From Hymenopellis radicata (Eukaryota; Basidiomycota; Agaricomycetes; Agaricales; Physalacriaceae), in contig JADNRX010000003.1 in NCBI GenBank assembly GCA_015501595.1, positions 678,879 through 742,878 of the forward strand: DNA of 64,000 nucleotides. The letters are read 5' to 3'. The notes beneath the pieces were generated by a model. That model made no database searches and had not been told where the DNA came from. It worked only from the letters and a program-made list of their open reading frames with translations. The position numbers and the translations under genes are program-made. Below are positions 44,825 through 57,022 of this stretch, piece by piece. Numbering within the stretch: position 1 is the stretch's first letter; every line of letters starts with the position of its first letter.

Positions 44825-44934
44825 GTCGTTGAATGTACCGAAAGGCTTTTCCTGGTGCACTGTCAAGATCGGGATGGAGTAGACGCCACACTTACTCACC
44901 TTTGAGTAATCGCTGACCGAGGTCTGGCCCCCAG

Positions 44935-45001
44935 ATACGGAGCTGATTGGAAGAAATACAAGAAACTGGTGTCATGGAAGATCGTACCATACATTTACTG
45001 A
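44935..45001 (+). other. Orphan terminal exon of a third sterol reductase
   Basis: A 67-nt stretch after a CCCCCAG acceptor reads YGADWKKYKKLVSWKIVPYIY and stop: same length, phase and position relative to its acceptor as exon 7 of copies 1 and 2. No other exons of this copy are present. Either a leftover of a longer tandem array or an alternative last exon of copy 2 that would be reached by skipping 44758-44824. Confidence 0.8.
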
Positions 45002-45149
45002 GTAAAGATGTACAATCTAACGTGGCGCAGCTTACAATCTACATAGAAAAAGAGTCCCAAGTCCGATGCTATGATAACAATGAGTACAATTATGAAAATG
45101 CGTCCGGTATATATCCTATTCCCCAAGTTCCCAAACTGTTGAAATGAGT

Positions 45150-46421
45150 TTAGAACTCCCCATCGGAATCGGATTCCGGCTCCCATCCAGCCTTCAACAA
45201 GTCACTCTCCCAAGGCGATGTCACCGATAGTGGCGCCGGGGGAACATCACCTTTACATGCCTTCAAGACAAAGTCGTGTATGAGAACATTGATTCTGATA
45301 AACGCAGACTGTCAGAATCACGATCTCCTAAACATCAAAAACTGCACGCACTCCCGGGGATTTGTGACACATCCAAAGTGCGGCGCTCCGGGGATCGAAG
45401 TGAGGCTCACGTTGAGCGCAGCATCCTGCATGTTCTTGTGGAATCTTTCCATGTACTCCAGCGGATACGCGACGTCGTTGCCACAATGTATCAGTTTGAC
45501 AGGACACCCGATCTTGGCCAGTTCGGCCTGCGTCATCGCCTTCCGATCGTTGAAGATGAGGATGGTGGCCCGGTTGTAGGTCTCGAAATGTTTAGGACCC
45601 CAATGCTTCAACGTGAGAGGGTATGTCCGCGCGAGTAGTCTGTAATGAAATTAAGCCGTGAGGCCGGGGTGGGTAACCTGCAACGTACGCGTGGGCCAAG
45701 CTATCCATGTTGTTAGAGAAACTGAATTGAAGCGCGCCGTACATGGCGTCTTGGAGGGCCAACTCGTCAGGCGGGTCGGTCTTGAAGCCCTCCTGCCAGT
45801 ATTCAAAGATTTCGCGGCGCCCCTCTGCTATGTCAGGAAGCTTGAAGGTATGGTTAGGGAGGTTGAGAAGACGCGTCGTAAAAAATGTCAACATACCTCC
45901 TCTAAGCCTAGGGGAGACACAAGGAATAGGGATGCGACGAGCTTAGGGTGCGTCGTGGCGAGGCCCAACGCTGCAAGGGTACCTAGGGACTGAGCCACTA
46001 TATGACATGTTGGGAGTTTGAGAGCTTCCTGTGAGTGTAGGTGAGCTTGAGCGAGCGCGCTTAGAGAGATTGACGAACGATAAACTTGGCGATTTCTTCG
46101 CCAGCCTCTTTTCGGCCGTAGTTTGCTGGCATGTCGTCGCCAGTCGTAATCCCATGGTCACGAAGATCTACAGCGACACAGTTGAAGCGCCGTATTTGAG
46201 GATCACCGAATTGCACTAGAGAGCGTGTATTAGCGCGTCGAAAGAAGCCTGCTGCTAAGACACGTACATTGAAAACTTTCCTGCGCGAAATAGACAGCGT
46301 GGAGGAACAGAATTGTCGGAAGGTTTTTGTCGATAGCCTTGGCGTTAGGCGAGGTGGGAGTGGAGATGGTGTAGAAAAAGTTGACCTTTCCGGCGCTAGT
46401 CTTTACTTTGACAGAAGGCAT
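45150..46421 (-). CDS. Alpha/beta-hydrolase
   Basis: Six exons: 46268-46421, 46079-46215, 45897-46028, 45689-45840, 45352-45639 and 45150-45294, 335 residues. Fold marks are LPTILFLHAV near residue 40, CVAVDLRDHGIT, the nucleophile elbow VAQSLGTLAAL (A-x-S-x-G instead of G-x-S-x-G), CPVKLIHCGNDVAYPLEY with the acid, and the catalytic His in PGAPHFG. No signal peptide. The end DSDSDGEF is acidic. Substrate unknown; similar to many fungal hydrolases acting on small esters or lactones. Convergent with the orphan sterol reductase exon. Confidence 0.82.
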
Positions 46422-47079
46422 TGTGGTGGAGGGTTGAGTTACTTGCCCCAAAAAATACACTTTTATACCATTGAATACTAGGGGTGCTGAGGAGCTGCTA
46501 TTCAATTTCGTGGTAAAGCGGAGACAGACTTAGAGGAGCTCGGAGTCGTCGTTAACAGTTCCTATACTTTAGGTCTCAGATTACAATTCCGGGGGTCAGA
46601 GCTCGAGCAGCCATTTGTGTAGTGGGGTCAACGCGTTACGCAGGAGACGGAATCCCGGAGGCACGCGAGCAGTGGCGAGCAGTGGAGTTGAGGTTGATCG
46701 AGCGCTACGGCGTGCTTCGTGGATGATTTAACCGAGCTGTAGAGTGGTGTGCTTCAGTTGGACGTGTTTTCTATAGGAGACATTTAGACGGGAATTAAGA
46801 ACTGACGCGCTGCATATAGTTCCGATATCTCGATCTTGCTTGTAAGAGTCGCCTGCATTTAATGTTGAGTAATTAAATTCATGACTTTTTTTATCAAATA
46901 AGAATACGGCCTTGAGTTCAGTGCATTCCCAGCGCGGTTCCGTGGTGGGACCGAAGGAAGAGAGTCAAAGCAGGTGGTCATGACCTCATGCAGCGTTGAA
47001 AGCCAGATATGGCAGTCGCCTAGATTTATCATCTTCTTCCATCCCCGCCGCTACTCTCACGAATCCACCGACCACTGCG
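46422..47079. promoter_or_regulatory. Divergent intergenic region
   Basis: Between the hydrolase and EBP1 starts. No gene seen; a short AT-rich stretch lies near 46860-46900. Confidence 0.5.
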
Positions 47080-48647
47080 ATGTCCGACGAAGAAAAGCAG
47101 GCCGCTCCCGCCGTAGAAGCAGCCGTAGAAGCAGCCAAGCCGCCATCGACAGCGGAGGCGGACGTCACGAAATACAAGGTACTGCGACCAACGCGAAAAT
47201 AAATAAAAAATCTATAAACATCGATTGCAGACCGCGGCAGATATCGTGCACAACGTTATCAAGAAGCTCATCGAGCTGTCTGTCGAGGGTGCCAAGATTC
47301 TCGATCTCTGTATCGAGGGCGACAAGCTCCTTGAGCAGGGCACTGCTGCTGTCTACAACAAGGCCGTCAAAGGCGCAAAAGTAGCTAAAGGTGCGTCTCT
47401 TAGTTTGCAGCATCATCCATCTCAAATCGTCTAATTTTCTTTCATTTTCTGCGCAACAGGAATCGCTTTTCCTACTTGTATCTCCGTCAATAACGCCGTC
47501 GCCCACTTTTCGCCTCTTGCGTGAGTCTGACTGGCCCGTCTGGACACCGAATGCTTTGCTTACGTGTTGTTCTCGCCATCGTGCGTGGATTTTAGCTCAG
47601 ATCCCCAGTCTGAGCAGGTACTTGCCAAGGACGACGTGGTCAAGATCCACCTCGGTGCCCACATCGATGGCTTTGCCGCCATCAGTGCCGAGACTATCGT
47701 CGTCGGCGCATCGCCGGAGAATCCGGTCACTGGGCGGAAGGCGGATGTCATCAAAGCAGCCTGGCACGCTGCTGAACTCGCAATGCGCACCGTAAAGGTC
47801 GGAAATAAGAACTGGGCCGTCACGGAGGCAGTTGCGCGTGCGGCAGCCGTCTGGGACTGCAAGCCCGTCGAAGGCAGGCCATTCCCATGTTACCCGTCAT
47901 TGGTCTCAATATCAATTGTCTTCTAGGCATGCTGTCGTGTGAGCAGAAAAAGGACGTGATTGATGGGACAAAGCGCATCATCCTAAACCCCAGTGAGCAG
48001 CAGAAGCGGGACTTTGAAGCTGCTACCTTTGCGGAGGGCGACGTGTGGGGCATCGACGTCCTGATATCGACTGGTGAAGATGGCAAGGTGGGCATCGTGT
48101 TAGGCGTTCACCAACACTTCAAGTTAATCTCCGCTCTCCTTTAGGCCCGGATCGAAGAATCCAGAACGACACTCTACCAGCGCGACTCAACCGTCACGTA
48201 CCAGCTCAAAATGAAGACCTCTCGTGCTGTCTTTTCGGAAGTGCAGAAGAAGGCGGGTGCTTTCCCCTTCAACGTCCGAGTCCTTGAAGACGAGAAGCGC
48301 GCGCGCATGGGCTTACAAGAGGCTGTACAACACAGTTTAGTCAAACCTTACGAAGTGATGTGAGTACTGTCGCGCATCATCGATCTATCCGTCTCAAACC
48401 CGAGACCACCAGCTACACGCCTGCAAACACCTTTGTTGCCGCATTCCACTTCACGATGGCTCTTCTGCCCGGTGGACCATCCCTGATCACCCACCCGCCT
48501 GTGTGGTATAAGCCCGAGATCGTCAAGACCGACAAAGAACTCGAAGACGAGGAGCTCAAGGCCATCCTTGCACGGAACCTGCGTGAGACGAAGAAGAGCA
48601 AGAAAAAGAAGGCCAAGGCTGAGGAGGGCGATGTTAAGGAGGAGTGA
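47080..48647 (+). CDS. EBP1/PA2G4-type ribosome-associated protein
   Basis: Pita-bread-fold relative of methionine aminopeptidase type 2 without activity; in eukaryotes it binds ribosomes near the tunnel exit and is involved in 60S maturation and translation. Seven exons: 47080-47178, 47231-47390, 47460-47520, 47596-47873, 47927-48087, 48145-48359 and 48413-48647, 402 residues. Marks: TAADIVHNVIKKLIELSVEGAKILDLC, GIAFPTCISVNNAVAHFSPLAS, VVKIHLGAHIDGFAA, CKPVEGMLSCEQKKDVIDG, and a Lys-rich end (KKSKKKKAKAEE), the usual RNA-binding tail. Intron 4 (47874-47926) begins with GC, not GT, because VEG-MLS must join. An Ala/Glu-rich N-terminus precedes the conserved part. Confidence 0.92.
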
Positions 48648-48791
48648 ATATTGTTGAAATAGTTAAATCCGGCTCGAACGAAAACAAAACCGTTATTGTT
48701 GTAGTTTCCTCTTCCCCATCTTGACAGTTGTAACACAATGTAGCACACTTTGCATATACTCTTGCATACGAATTAAAGTTATGCTATCCAG

Positions 48792-49176
48792 CTATTGATC
48801 AGGCTTTTGTTCAGCGTCCTCCCCAAATGCTTCTAATGTCCGCACGACGAGATCGACGTTTTCAAGGAATCCGTTGACGGTAAGGCGGGCGAGCCTTATC
48901 GTTCGCGTTAAAAACTCACTAAGTGAATCAATGAGGAGATATTAGCAGCGATCGCGAGGGACATACGCGGTTAGAACGTTGTCCTCGACGCTCAACGTGC
49001 GCTTCACAGCGTGAGGCTGAAGCTCCGCATCCACCTCAATCGTCTGCTTTGCAATCATTGCATGCTTGTGCGATGCAAACGGGATCTCCAGTGTTCTAAG
49101 TATTATCGATTGAGCGCCCACTATTGCGTCGAAAAACGCCCGCTCACATTGCATGCCAATCTTCAGTTGAAGTCAT
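48792..49176 (-). CDS. PCC1: KEOPS/EKC complex subunit PCC1
   Basis: Small dimerising subunit of the complex that makes t6A in tRNAs; also linked to telomeres and transcription in yeast. Three exons (49148-49176, 48967-49095, 48792-48918) give 94 residues. The order LEIPFASHKHAMIAKQTIEVDAELQP, VKRTLSVEDNVLTA and RLARLTVNGFLENVDLVVRTLEAFG is characteristic. Length fits the family. Convergent with EBP1, with about 145 bp between stops. Confidence 0.9.
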
Positions 49177-49569
49177 GAGAGCAAGTTGCAGTTGATCATG
49201 TGCGCACAAGCATTACTTCAACACTGCTGAAAACTCAAAAAGAATCGTATGGTGTGCCAAGTGTAAGCATTCTCGAGATACAATCCACGGAGATGGTACA
49301 GTTACTACATGACGTGTTTAAGAGAACACAGATAGGATTGTCGTCCACCCAGGACGTTAAAAATGAAGACGGGATAAGGTTAGATAAGTACCGGAAAGTA
49401 AGTAGATGAACCAGCTCGGCAACCCGCAGTCTCGAGAAATCACACTGCTCCCTCTCCCAGACCTTACATTACCACTCAGATAAACCAAGAAGAAAATATC
49501 ACATCAGTGACTAGGGAATAAAGATAATAAAGGTAGCATCAAGACATTAAGCCTTTACGCCGGGTATCA
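49177..49569. other. Intergenic, no gene recognised
   Basis: Contains the PCC1 promoter and the 3' flank of the GPI protein gene. Nothing else supported. Confidence 0.5.
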
Positions 49570-50396
49570 TTATAGGAAGAGCATGGTTGCCAGGGTGGCA
49601 CCAATGAGGGCGACCGGAACAGTGAGCGCGCCTGCTCCGCTGTCGCTGCCAGTTCCGACGGCACCAACGGGGGTAAGGTCGCCAGTAGCGCCGGAGGAGG
49701 AAGCAGAACTGCTTGTGTGACTAGTAGATGTAGAAACACCGGTGGTGAGAACAAGCCTAACTCATCAGCCAACTTGCAAAGTTCCTGACGGAAGCGCACT
49801 CACGCGGTCGTGGAGGTGCCGCTGTACACGGAGTTCGTCTTGGAAGAAGAAGACACCGCCGCAGAGGAGAGAGAGGCGGCAACGTCGCTGCTGAGGCAGC
49901 TGTAGTCTCCGCTGTCAGTGACGGTTATCTAAAATGCTATGTTAGCGACTGCCACGCATGCCATTCACATCAAGGACGCACAGGGGAACTCCACGATTCG
50001 TCATTATTGGCGTCGAGCAGGGAAATTTGGATCTGCTGCCCAGGCTTAACAGTGACCTTGGTGGATGCAGAGGTCGCCCAAACTTCTCCTACATCAATGC
50101 TGATCAAAGGCGTCAGGATGGCATGGAAATTGATGTGGTTGCTGCCTTACAGAGGGTCGTCGCAAGGCTGTGCGGGGTCGACAATGACGGCGTCAATGGG
50201 CCAGACGGCCGTGCTAACCCAAGCATAGCTCAAGTCTTGGCACTGCGGACAACGTTGAGTACATGACAAAGTAAGGGGGACAATTAGCAGCACGCACAGT
50301 GCCGATTTCGGTGGGGTAGTAGGAGTCGAAAGTGGCGGCGACACGGCTGATGGAGGGGGCGAGAACGAGCGCGAGAGTAACGAATGTGGAGAACAT
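49570..50396 (-). CDS. Secreted serine-rich GPI-anchored protein
   Basis: Five exons (50298-50396, 50151-50242, 49982-50099, 49804-49928, 49570-49756), 206 residues. Signal peptide (MFSTFVTLALVLAPSISRVAA), then a compact domain with four Cys (CQDLSYAW, CDDP, YSCLSS), then a Ser/Thr tract (SHTSSSASSSG) and a hydrophobic C-terminus ending LIGATLATMLFL after a small-residue stretch, as expected for GPI anchoring. Resembles Kre9/KNH-domain or related wall proteins in layout. Likely at the plasma membrane or cell wall. Two of the introns have several possible acceptors; those chosen keep the domain continuous. Confidence 0.75.
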
Positions 50397-50629
50397 CTTG
50401 CGAGCAGTATGAAGGGAGGGAGGGAGCCGTATAAAAAGGACAATGGAGGAAGAGATAAAGAAGCAAAACAAGTGAAGCGGGAATATGTGGCCGACGTCCA
50501 AATAAATGTCAATAACAAGTCAGTAACAAGCCCTGCAATCACCCCTTTGCGGAAAACACGCCTTGGCGATTCATTGATGAAACAAGCAACATACATACAT
50601 ACAGGAGATCCAGATGTCGTTATTGCATC

Positions 50630-53151
50630 CTAGAGCTTCGCATTCTTACCCTTGAACGTGGCCAACATCGACCGCTTTGAGATCCTGCAAGCCCGGTGAG
50701 TTCAGAGTAGGTTACCCAACTCCAGGAACGTTAACGAAGGCTTACCCGGAATGTTCGATGTGAGACGGCGTTTCCTTCAAACCTGTTACCGGCATCCGTT
50801 CTTCAATAGGGACATATGCGCGCTTTCCCGCACCGACGTAGATCTGCTCAACCGTCACTGGTCAGTGAGCGATCCCGCAAGACCTGACCACATGGTCCCA
50901 CCTGTCTGGGCCGCCAAATCTTTACCCCTCCTTCCTGGAGCATCATCTGAAGCACCCGACCGTCAGCTGCTAGCGGGCAGCAAGTACCACCATCCTCACC
51001 TGCCGCCAATGTGCTAACCATCCCACTACTCGTGGTACGGCAAAAAGAACCGGGAAGAAATCAAGTGGGAAGCCTGATTATCATGTTAGCCACGCTCTTT
51101 TTGCCAGGGAAATGCCAACGCGCCCATCGCGCGGTAAATCAATCCGCTGCGGAACGCGTCAATCATCCGCACAACACGCCGGAATTACCACATACCTCCT
51201 GCAAAACGCGATGAGTACGCGTGTCCGACAAGATGAGATTATACGTACCAAAAATCAACGTTGGGGGCCAATTTCCGTTTGATAAAGTACTCATCCTTCA
51301 TCGCGGCCTCGTGTAGGGCCATCGCTGTCTCCAAAAGTTCATCTTTGCCCGTTCTGGTACACTCGCCGATTAGCACGATGTCGGATGTGCGCGTAAAGAA
51401 ATCCGATTTTCTCACATTTTGAAAACTTCATCGGCCGTCTTGCGCACGATGAAAGAACGTGGGTCAGACTAGACATATCAAAACATATCCCCAATGTTAT
51501 CCAATAGGATGGACATACAGTTTTATAAACCCTAAAACGTTGTTGAGGATGACAATACTCCGAGATGACAGCAGAATAGACGCTTACCTATGACCGAATC
51601 CAGACAGTACCTTTTCCCTCTTCTTCACGGCTTCAATAAACGCAGGGACATTATCGGGACTGGGTATTGTTTTGAGAAAAGGGCGATTGTTGAGGAATTA
51701 GTAAGTACCTTCCGATGGAGATGAGCATTCGGATGACGGCTTCGTTAGCACCGCCTGAAGAAAAGTGAGATGTCGTCGGTACTCAAAGAAGCAAGGAGTA
51801 GGCTCATACCATGAAGAGGGCCATAGAGAGAGGCACAGCCAGCACTAGATTGTAAGTGAAAAGGTTATATGCATCGGAGAGTTGCGAGCTTACGCGATAG
51901 CTGAATAAGGATCAACTAAGGAACTGCCAGTTTGGAGAACCGTTGTCGCCGACGCGTTAAGTTCGTGATCAGCATGCAGGAGGAATAGCGTGTCTAAAGC
52001 CTTTTCCAGGACAGGGTTTGGCACGTATTTCTCTTCGCCGATGTGATCCATTTGGTAAAGAAACCTAAAGCAGGTGTAAGGACCGATCACAACGCGCATT
52101 CGAGTACCTACGATCCAGTGTAGCTCATGCCGGTGGGTGGGGTAACAAACTCGCGACCTTGGCGGACGCGGTAGGCCATCCTGAAGCATGATTTAGACAC
52201 GTGATATCAACGGACATGAGGAACTTACGCAGCAAGTGTAGTAGCTTTACCGATGAGACGGTAGATCTGCCTATCCATGACGGCTAAGGATTCCTTGGAA
52301 CCCCTTGTGAAGAGGTTCTGACCTGTGGAACGCGTAAGCGAGCACGATCATTAAGCGAAATAGCGATGACGAACCTTGTAATGATGGATTCGCTTCATTG
52401 TAATACGAGCCGAGATATGCCAGCGCACTGGTCATCATGGCCATGGGATGCGCATCGTATCTACGGGGGAGCGTCAGAGTTGACTGAGACAGATGGCAAA
52501 GCATAGGTACCGGAAGGAACGGAAGAAATCCTCTGCGTCTGAGTGGACTACACCATGATGAATCACTTCGTATTCGAAAGTGTTGAGCTGGTCCTTGCTG
52601 GGAAGAGCGCCGTAGATGAGAAGGTAGGCTGCAATGCTATTTAACTGGCTCTACTGAAGTGAGTGGCATGGCGACGCTCACCACTTTCGAGATGTGACGA
52701 GTGGAGTGCCAACTCCTCAATTGGATATCCTCTGTAAACCGAATGAGTACGTCGATCAGGATGGTCGGTGCACTAGTAAACCTGTAGCGTAGAACTAGAC
52801 AAAGACTGAGCGTCGTCAAGACATGGTAAGAAGAAACGACGAACCACCAGCGTCACCGTCTATATAAGTTATTTGGCTGCGCATAACCGCAGTATTCAAG
52901 AACCCCTTATCCGCAACTCGCAGGCCCTTCTCCGTCTCGTCCTCTTCCCTGTCGTCCGACGCAGGCGGTGCAGTTATCGCCTTGAAGTCGGTCGCAGAGA
53001 CGCTGTTGTTGACAATTCTGGTTCCTTCCGGGGTTAGTCACAACCTGTGAGAGAGTGGGAGCACGTACGGGACATTATACGACTTGCCAGTGCGGTTGTC
53101 GCGCACTGTAAGGCTGCTGGTAGGCTCTGCGCTGGGTGTCGGCTTGCCCAT
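50630..53151 (-). CDS. Citrate synthase, peroxisomal type (C-terminal AKL)
   Basis: Condenses acetyl-CoA with oxaloacetate. About 20 exons; the first are 53069-53151, 52845-53017, 52782-52794, 52682-52731, 52511-52628, 52375-52460, 52229-52322 and 52112-52180. Conserved in order: [50 protein letters not shown] with catalytic His, GPLHGGANEAV with His, GFGHRVYKTSDPRS with His, [12 protein letters not shown] and WLAHWR. The N-terminus has no presequence, and the final exon ends with AKL, a PTS1-type signal, so the enzyme is probably the glyoxylate-cycle form. Two exons are 13 nt (52782-52794, 51519-51531), and one intron near 51125 seems to use GC at its 5' end. Exon limits below 52000 are approximate. 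Confidence 0.88.
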
Positions 53152-53903
53152 GATGAAAATGGAGGTGATGGTGGCGGAATAACACGCCCGTACATAAATT
53201 GGACGCGCCGGAGCAGCGATTTCACATGTCGTTCATCCGGATGCGGCCCCAGGTACGCGAATCCCCAACACTCTCAATATTCAGACGGGATTAACATAGA
53301 GACTCGAGACGTCAATAAAAAAGCGGGGAAGGCTTGCACGTATTTAGATCCCCCAAAGTTCTTCAACATGTACCTTACACGGACTACGTAGTACGAGAAC
53401 ATGATCAGCCTTTCAATAGCTTTCAATACTAACTGCCAGGTTGTCAGTTGATTTCCAAGAGAAGATTGTCTTGCGGAATAGACAATATTGAGATTGGGCG
53501 CTTCAGATAAACGACACGAAGGTCTTCTCTATCCTACTGCCAATGTCGCTTGCCGATTGTCTGCGGTGGCAAGGATCAGGAGATCACAACAAGTACTCCG
53601 AGCCTCTTGATACGCGGTGGGGTTCAACCTTACCTTGATCTCCACTAAGGCCCATGTATTGCTTTATGAGCAAAGGTTGTCAGACGACGCGTATCTCGTA
53701 ACTTACAGGTTTTGCTTATTGAAGTTATATGCGTAACAAATACTTGCTCAGAGGAGTGCGCGAAAAGTTCACGTCACGCGATCGGGCCGCGTATCCGAGT
53801 GTACTTGCCAAACATAGACAAAGTGAATGAGCTCAACTCAACTCAGGCTCTCACTACCAACTAAAATCCCGCCCTCCCGCTCATCGTCCCGCCGTTTTCC
53901 GCC
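53152..53903. promoter_or_regulatory. Divergent promoter of citrate synthase and PP2A
   Basis: No gene recognised. ORF-length frames are short and lack splice support. Confidence 0.5.
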
Positions 53904-55126
<1,223 letters not shown>

Positions 55127-55446
55127 TACCGCATATACTATTCAAGTGTAATCAAGAGAATAGTAACGGGCTCAATACTGCCAGCATTTCCCTCCCTCAT
55201 GGATCAGTCTTTACTTGTGGTAAATCCGCTTGCTGGCCCGCCTACACAGTGATAGCTATGTTTCATTACTTTTTGTTCCCTTCACGTACGTCTACGCGCA
55301 CACTTACAACTCTCCACGGACCTACTTTTATAAGAATTGCTCCTCTTTCAGTCATCAAACCTCGCTCATCAAACACAAGTTGGAATTCAAGCTATGGTAC
55401 ATTGCATGCAAGTCATCTTAAAACTACACGATTCAATAATTGGGGA

Positions 55447-56228
55447 TCATACTTCTCCGCGATCTGCCTTGACCTATGGGCAGTGAGTATCAGTAAGTGG
55501 CCTGGTGATATTTGAAAGGCAGACATACATTTGCTTCACTGGCCGTTGGCGCTTGCTTCTTGTAGAATTCAGTGGTCTCTTGACGAACAGTCTTCTTGAC
55601 AAGTTCCTGAGGACCGCCAGTGTCCTCAACTCCAGAGGCAGACCCAAGTGGCCCGTCTACAATGTCTTTGCTATACATGGCCGCGGTGGGAGCAACACGG
55701 TCCTCGGGCGAGTGACGCGCTTGGATATATTCAACGGTGCGACTTTGCATTTCAAGTGGGGTGCCGGTGCCTTCCGCGCGGTCCGCCTGGGGCAAAACTT
55801 GAGCAACAGCACACGTGCGAACGGGTAGATGTGATTACTTTAATCGAAGCCTCGGAGGCAGTGGCAAGATGCTCGTTCCAGCCCGGAGCGTGGGAATGGG
55901 GTGTGGACGTCTTGTGTTGAACGCTGGACAGGTTGCGCATCTTCTCCGTCTCGAGGACCTGCCAATGCCGTGAGCACGCATGCTGCGCCACACTGCAAAG
56001 CGGCGTACCACTGGGTCGTTGTCGTGCATGGTGCTGATGTGGGCGCGGGTCAGAAAAACGTGATTTTTACAGCAGTCAATCAGATGAACCTGGAATAGAG
56101 TCTGGTATGGTCAGAGCCGTCGAGATATCTGGATGAGCTGCGTACCTTGTGCTGGTGAAGCGCGTGGACGCGGCCATTTGGGCGCGCGGCACATTACGGA
56201 GGACGGTCTTGGTGGCGTTTGAGAGCAT
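55447..56228 (-). CDS. Predicted mitochondrial protein of unknown function
   Basis: Six exons (56146-56228, 56090-56101, 56009-56033, 55839-55958, 55529-55786, 55447-55473), 174 residues; exon 2 is 12 nt. The N-terminus (MLSNATKTVLRNVPRAQMAASTRF) is basic, hydroxylated and without acids, as for matrix import, and LYSSTMHDND follows. The mature part is hydrophilic: VQHKTSTPHSHAPGWNEHL, SEASIKADRAEG and a Glu/Lys-rich helix. A similar ending (SEA-N-VKADRGE) is repeated at the C-terminus. I believe relatives exist across fungi but can give no name. Confidence 0.65.
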
Positions 56229-56452
56229 GGTATTGGTCGCGGGTGAAGGAGGATTGGCCGCGAAGCCGTTATATGCCTGAGACTTTCGTTCAGACTTGCA
56301 TCACCGGGTGGAGGCGCATGATGTCAGAGAGGACTAAATTACGATCGATGTCGTAAGGTCGGCAAACTCCGCTCGAACTAGCTGGCATAGAACGAACGTG
56401 TAGATTGCATATATGGTGGCAAAATGAGTAGGTATAATCTATGGGAGACACT

Positions 56453-56850
<398 letters not shown>

Positions 56851-57022
56851 GCCAGTGGGCTATATCCACATAACCATTAGGAAGCTGACTAAACTACCAC
56901 AGCAAATAGTATAAAGAATAGATAGGTTAGAAATGACGGCGGCGAATAAATAAGTAGTCAGAAGAAACACGAAAGGAAGGGGCAATTTAGTACAGCACTG
57001 TTCTGAGTGTTCCACAACTCTC

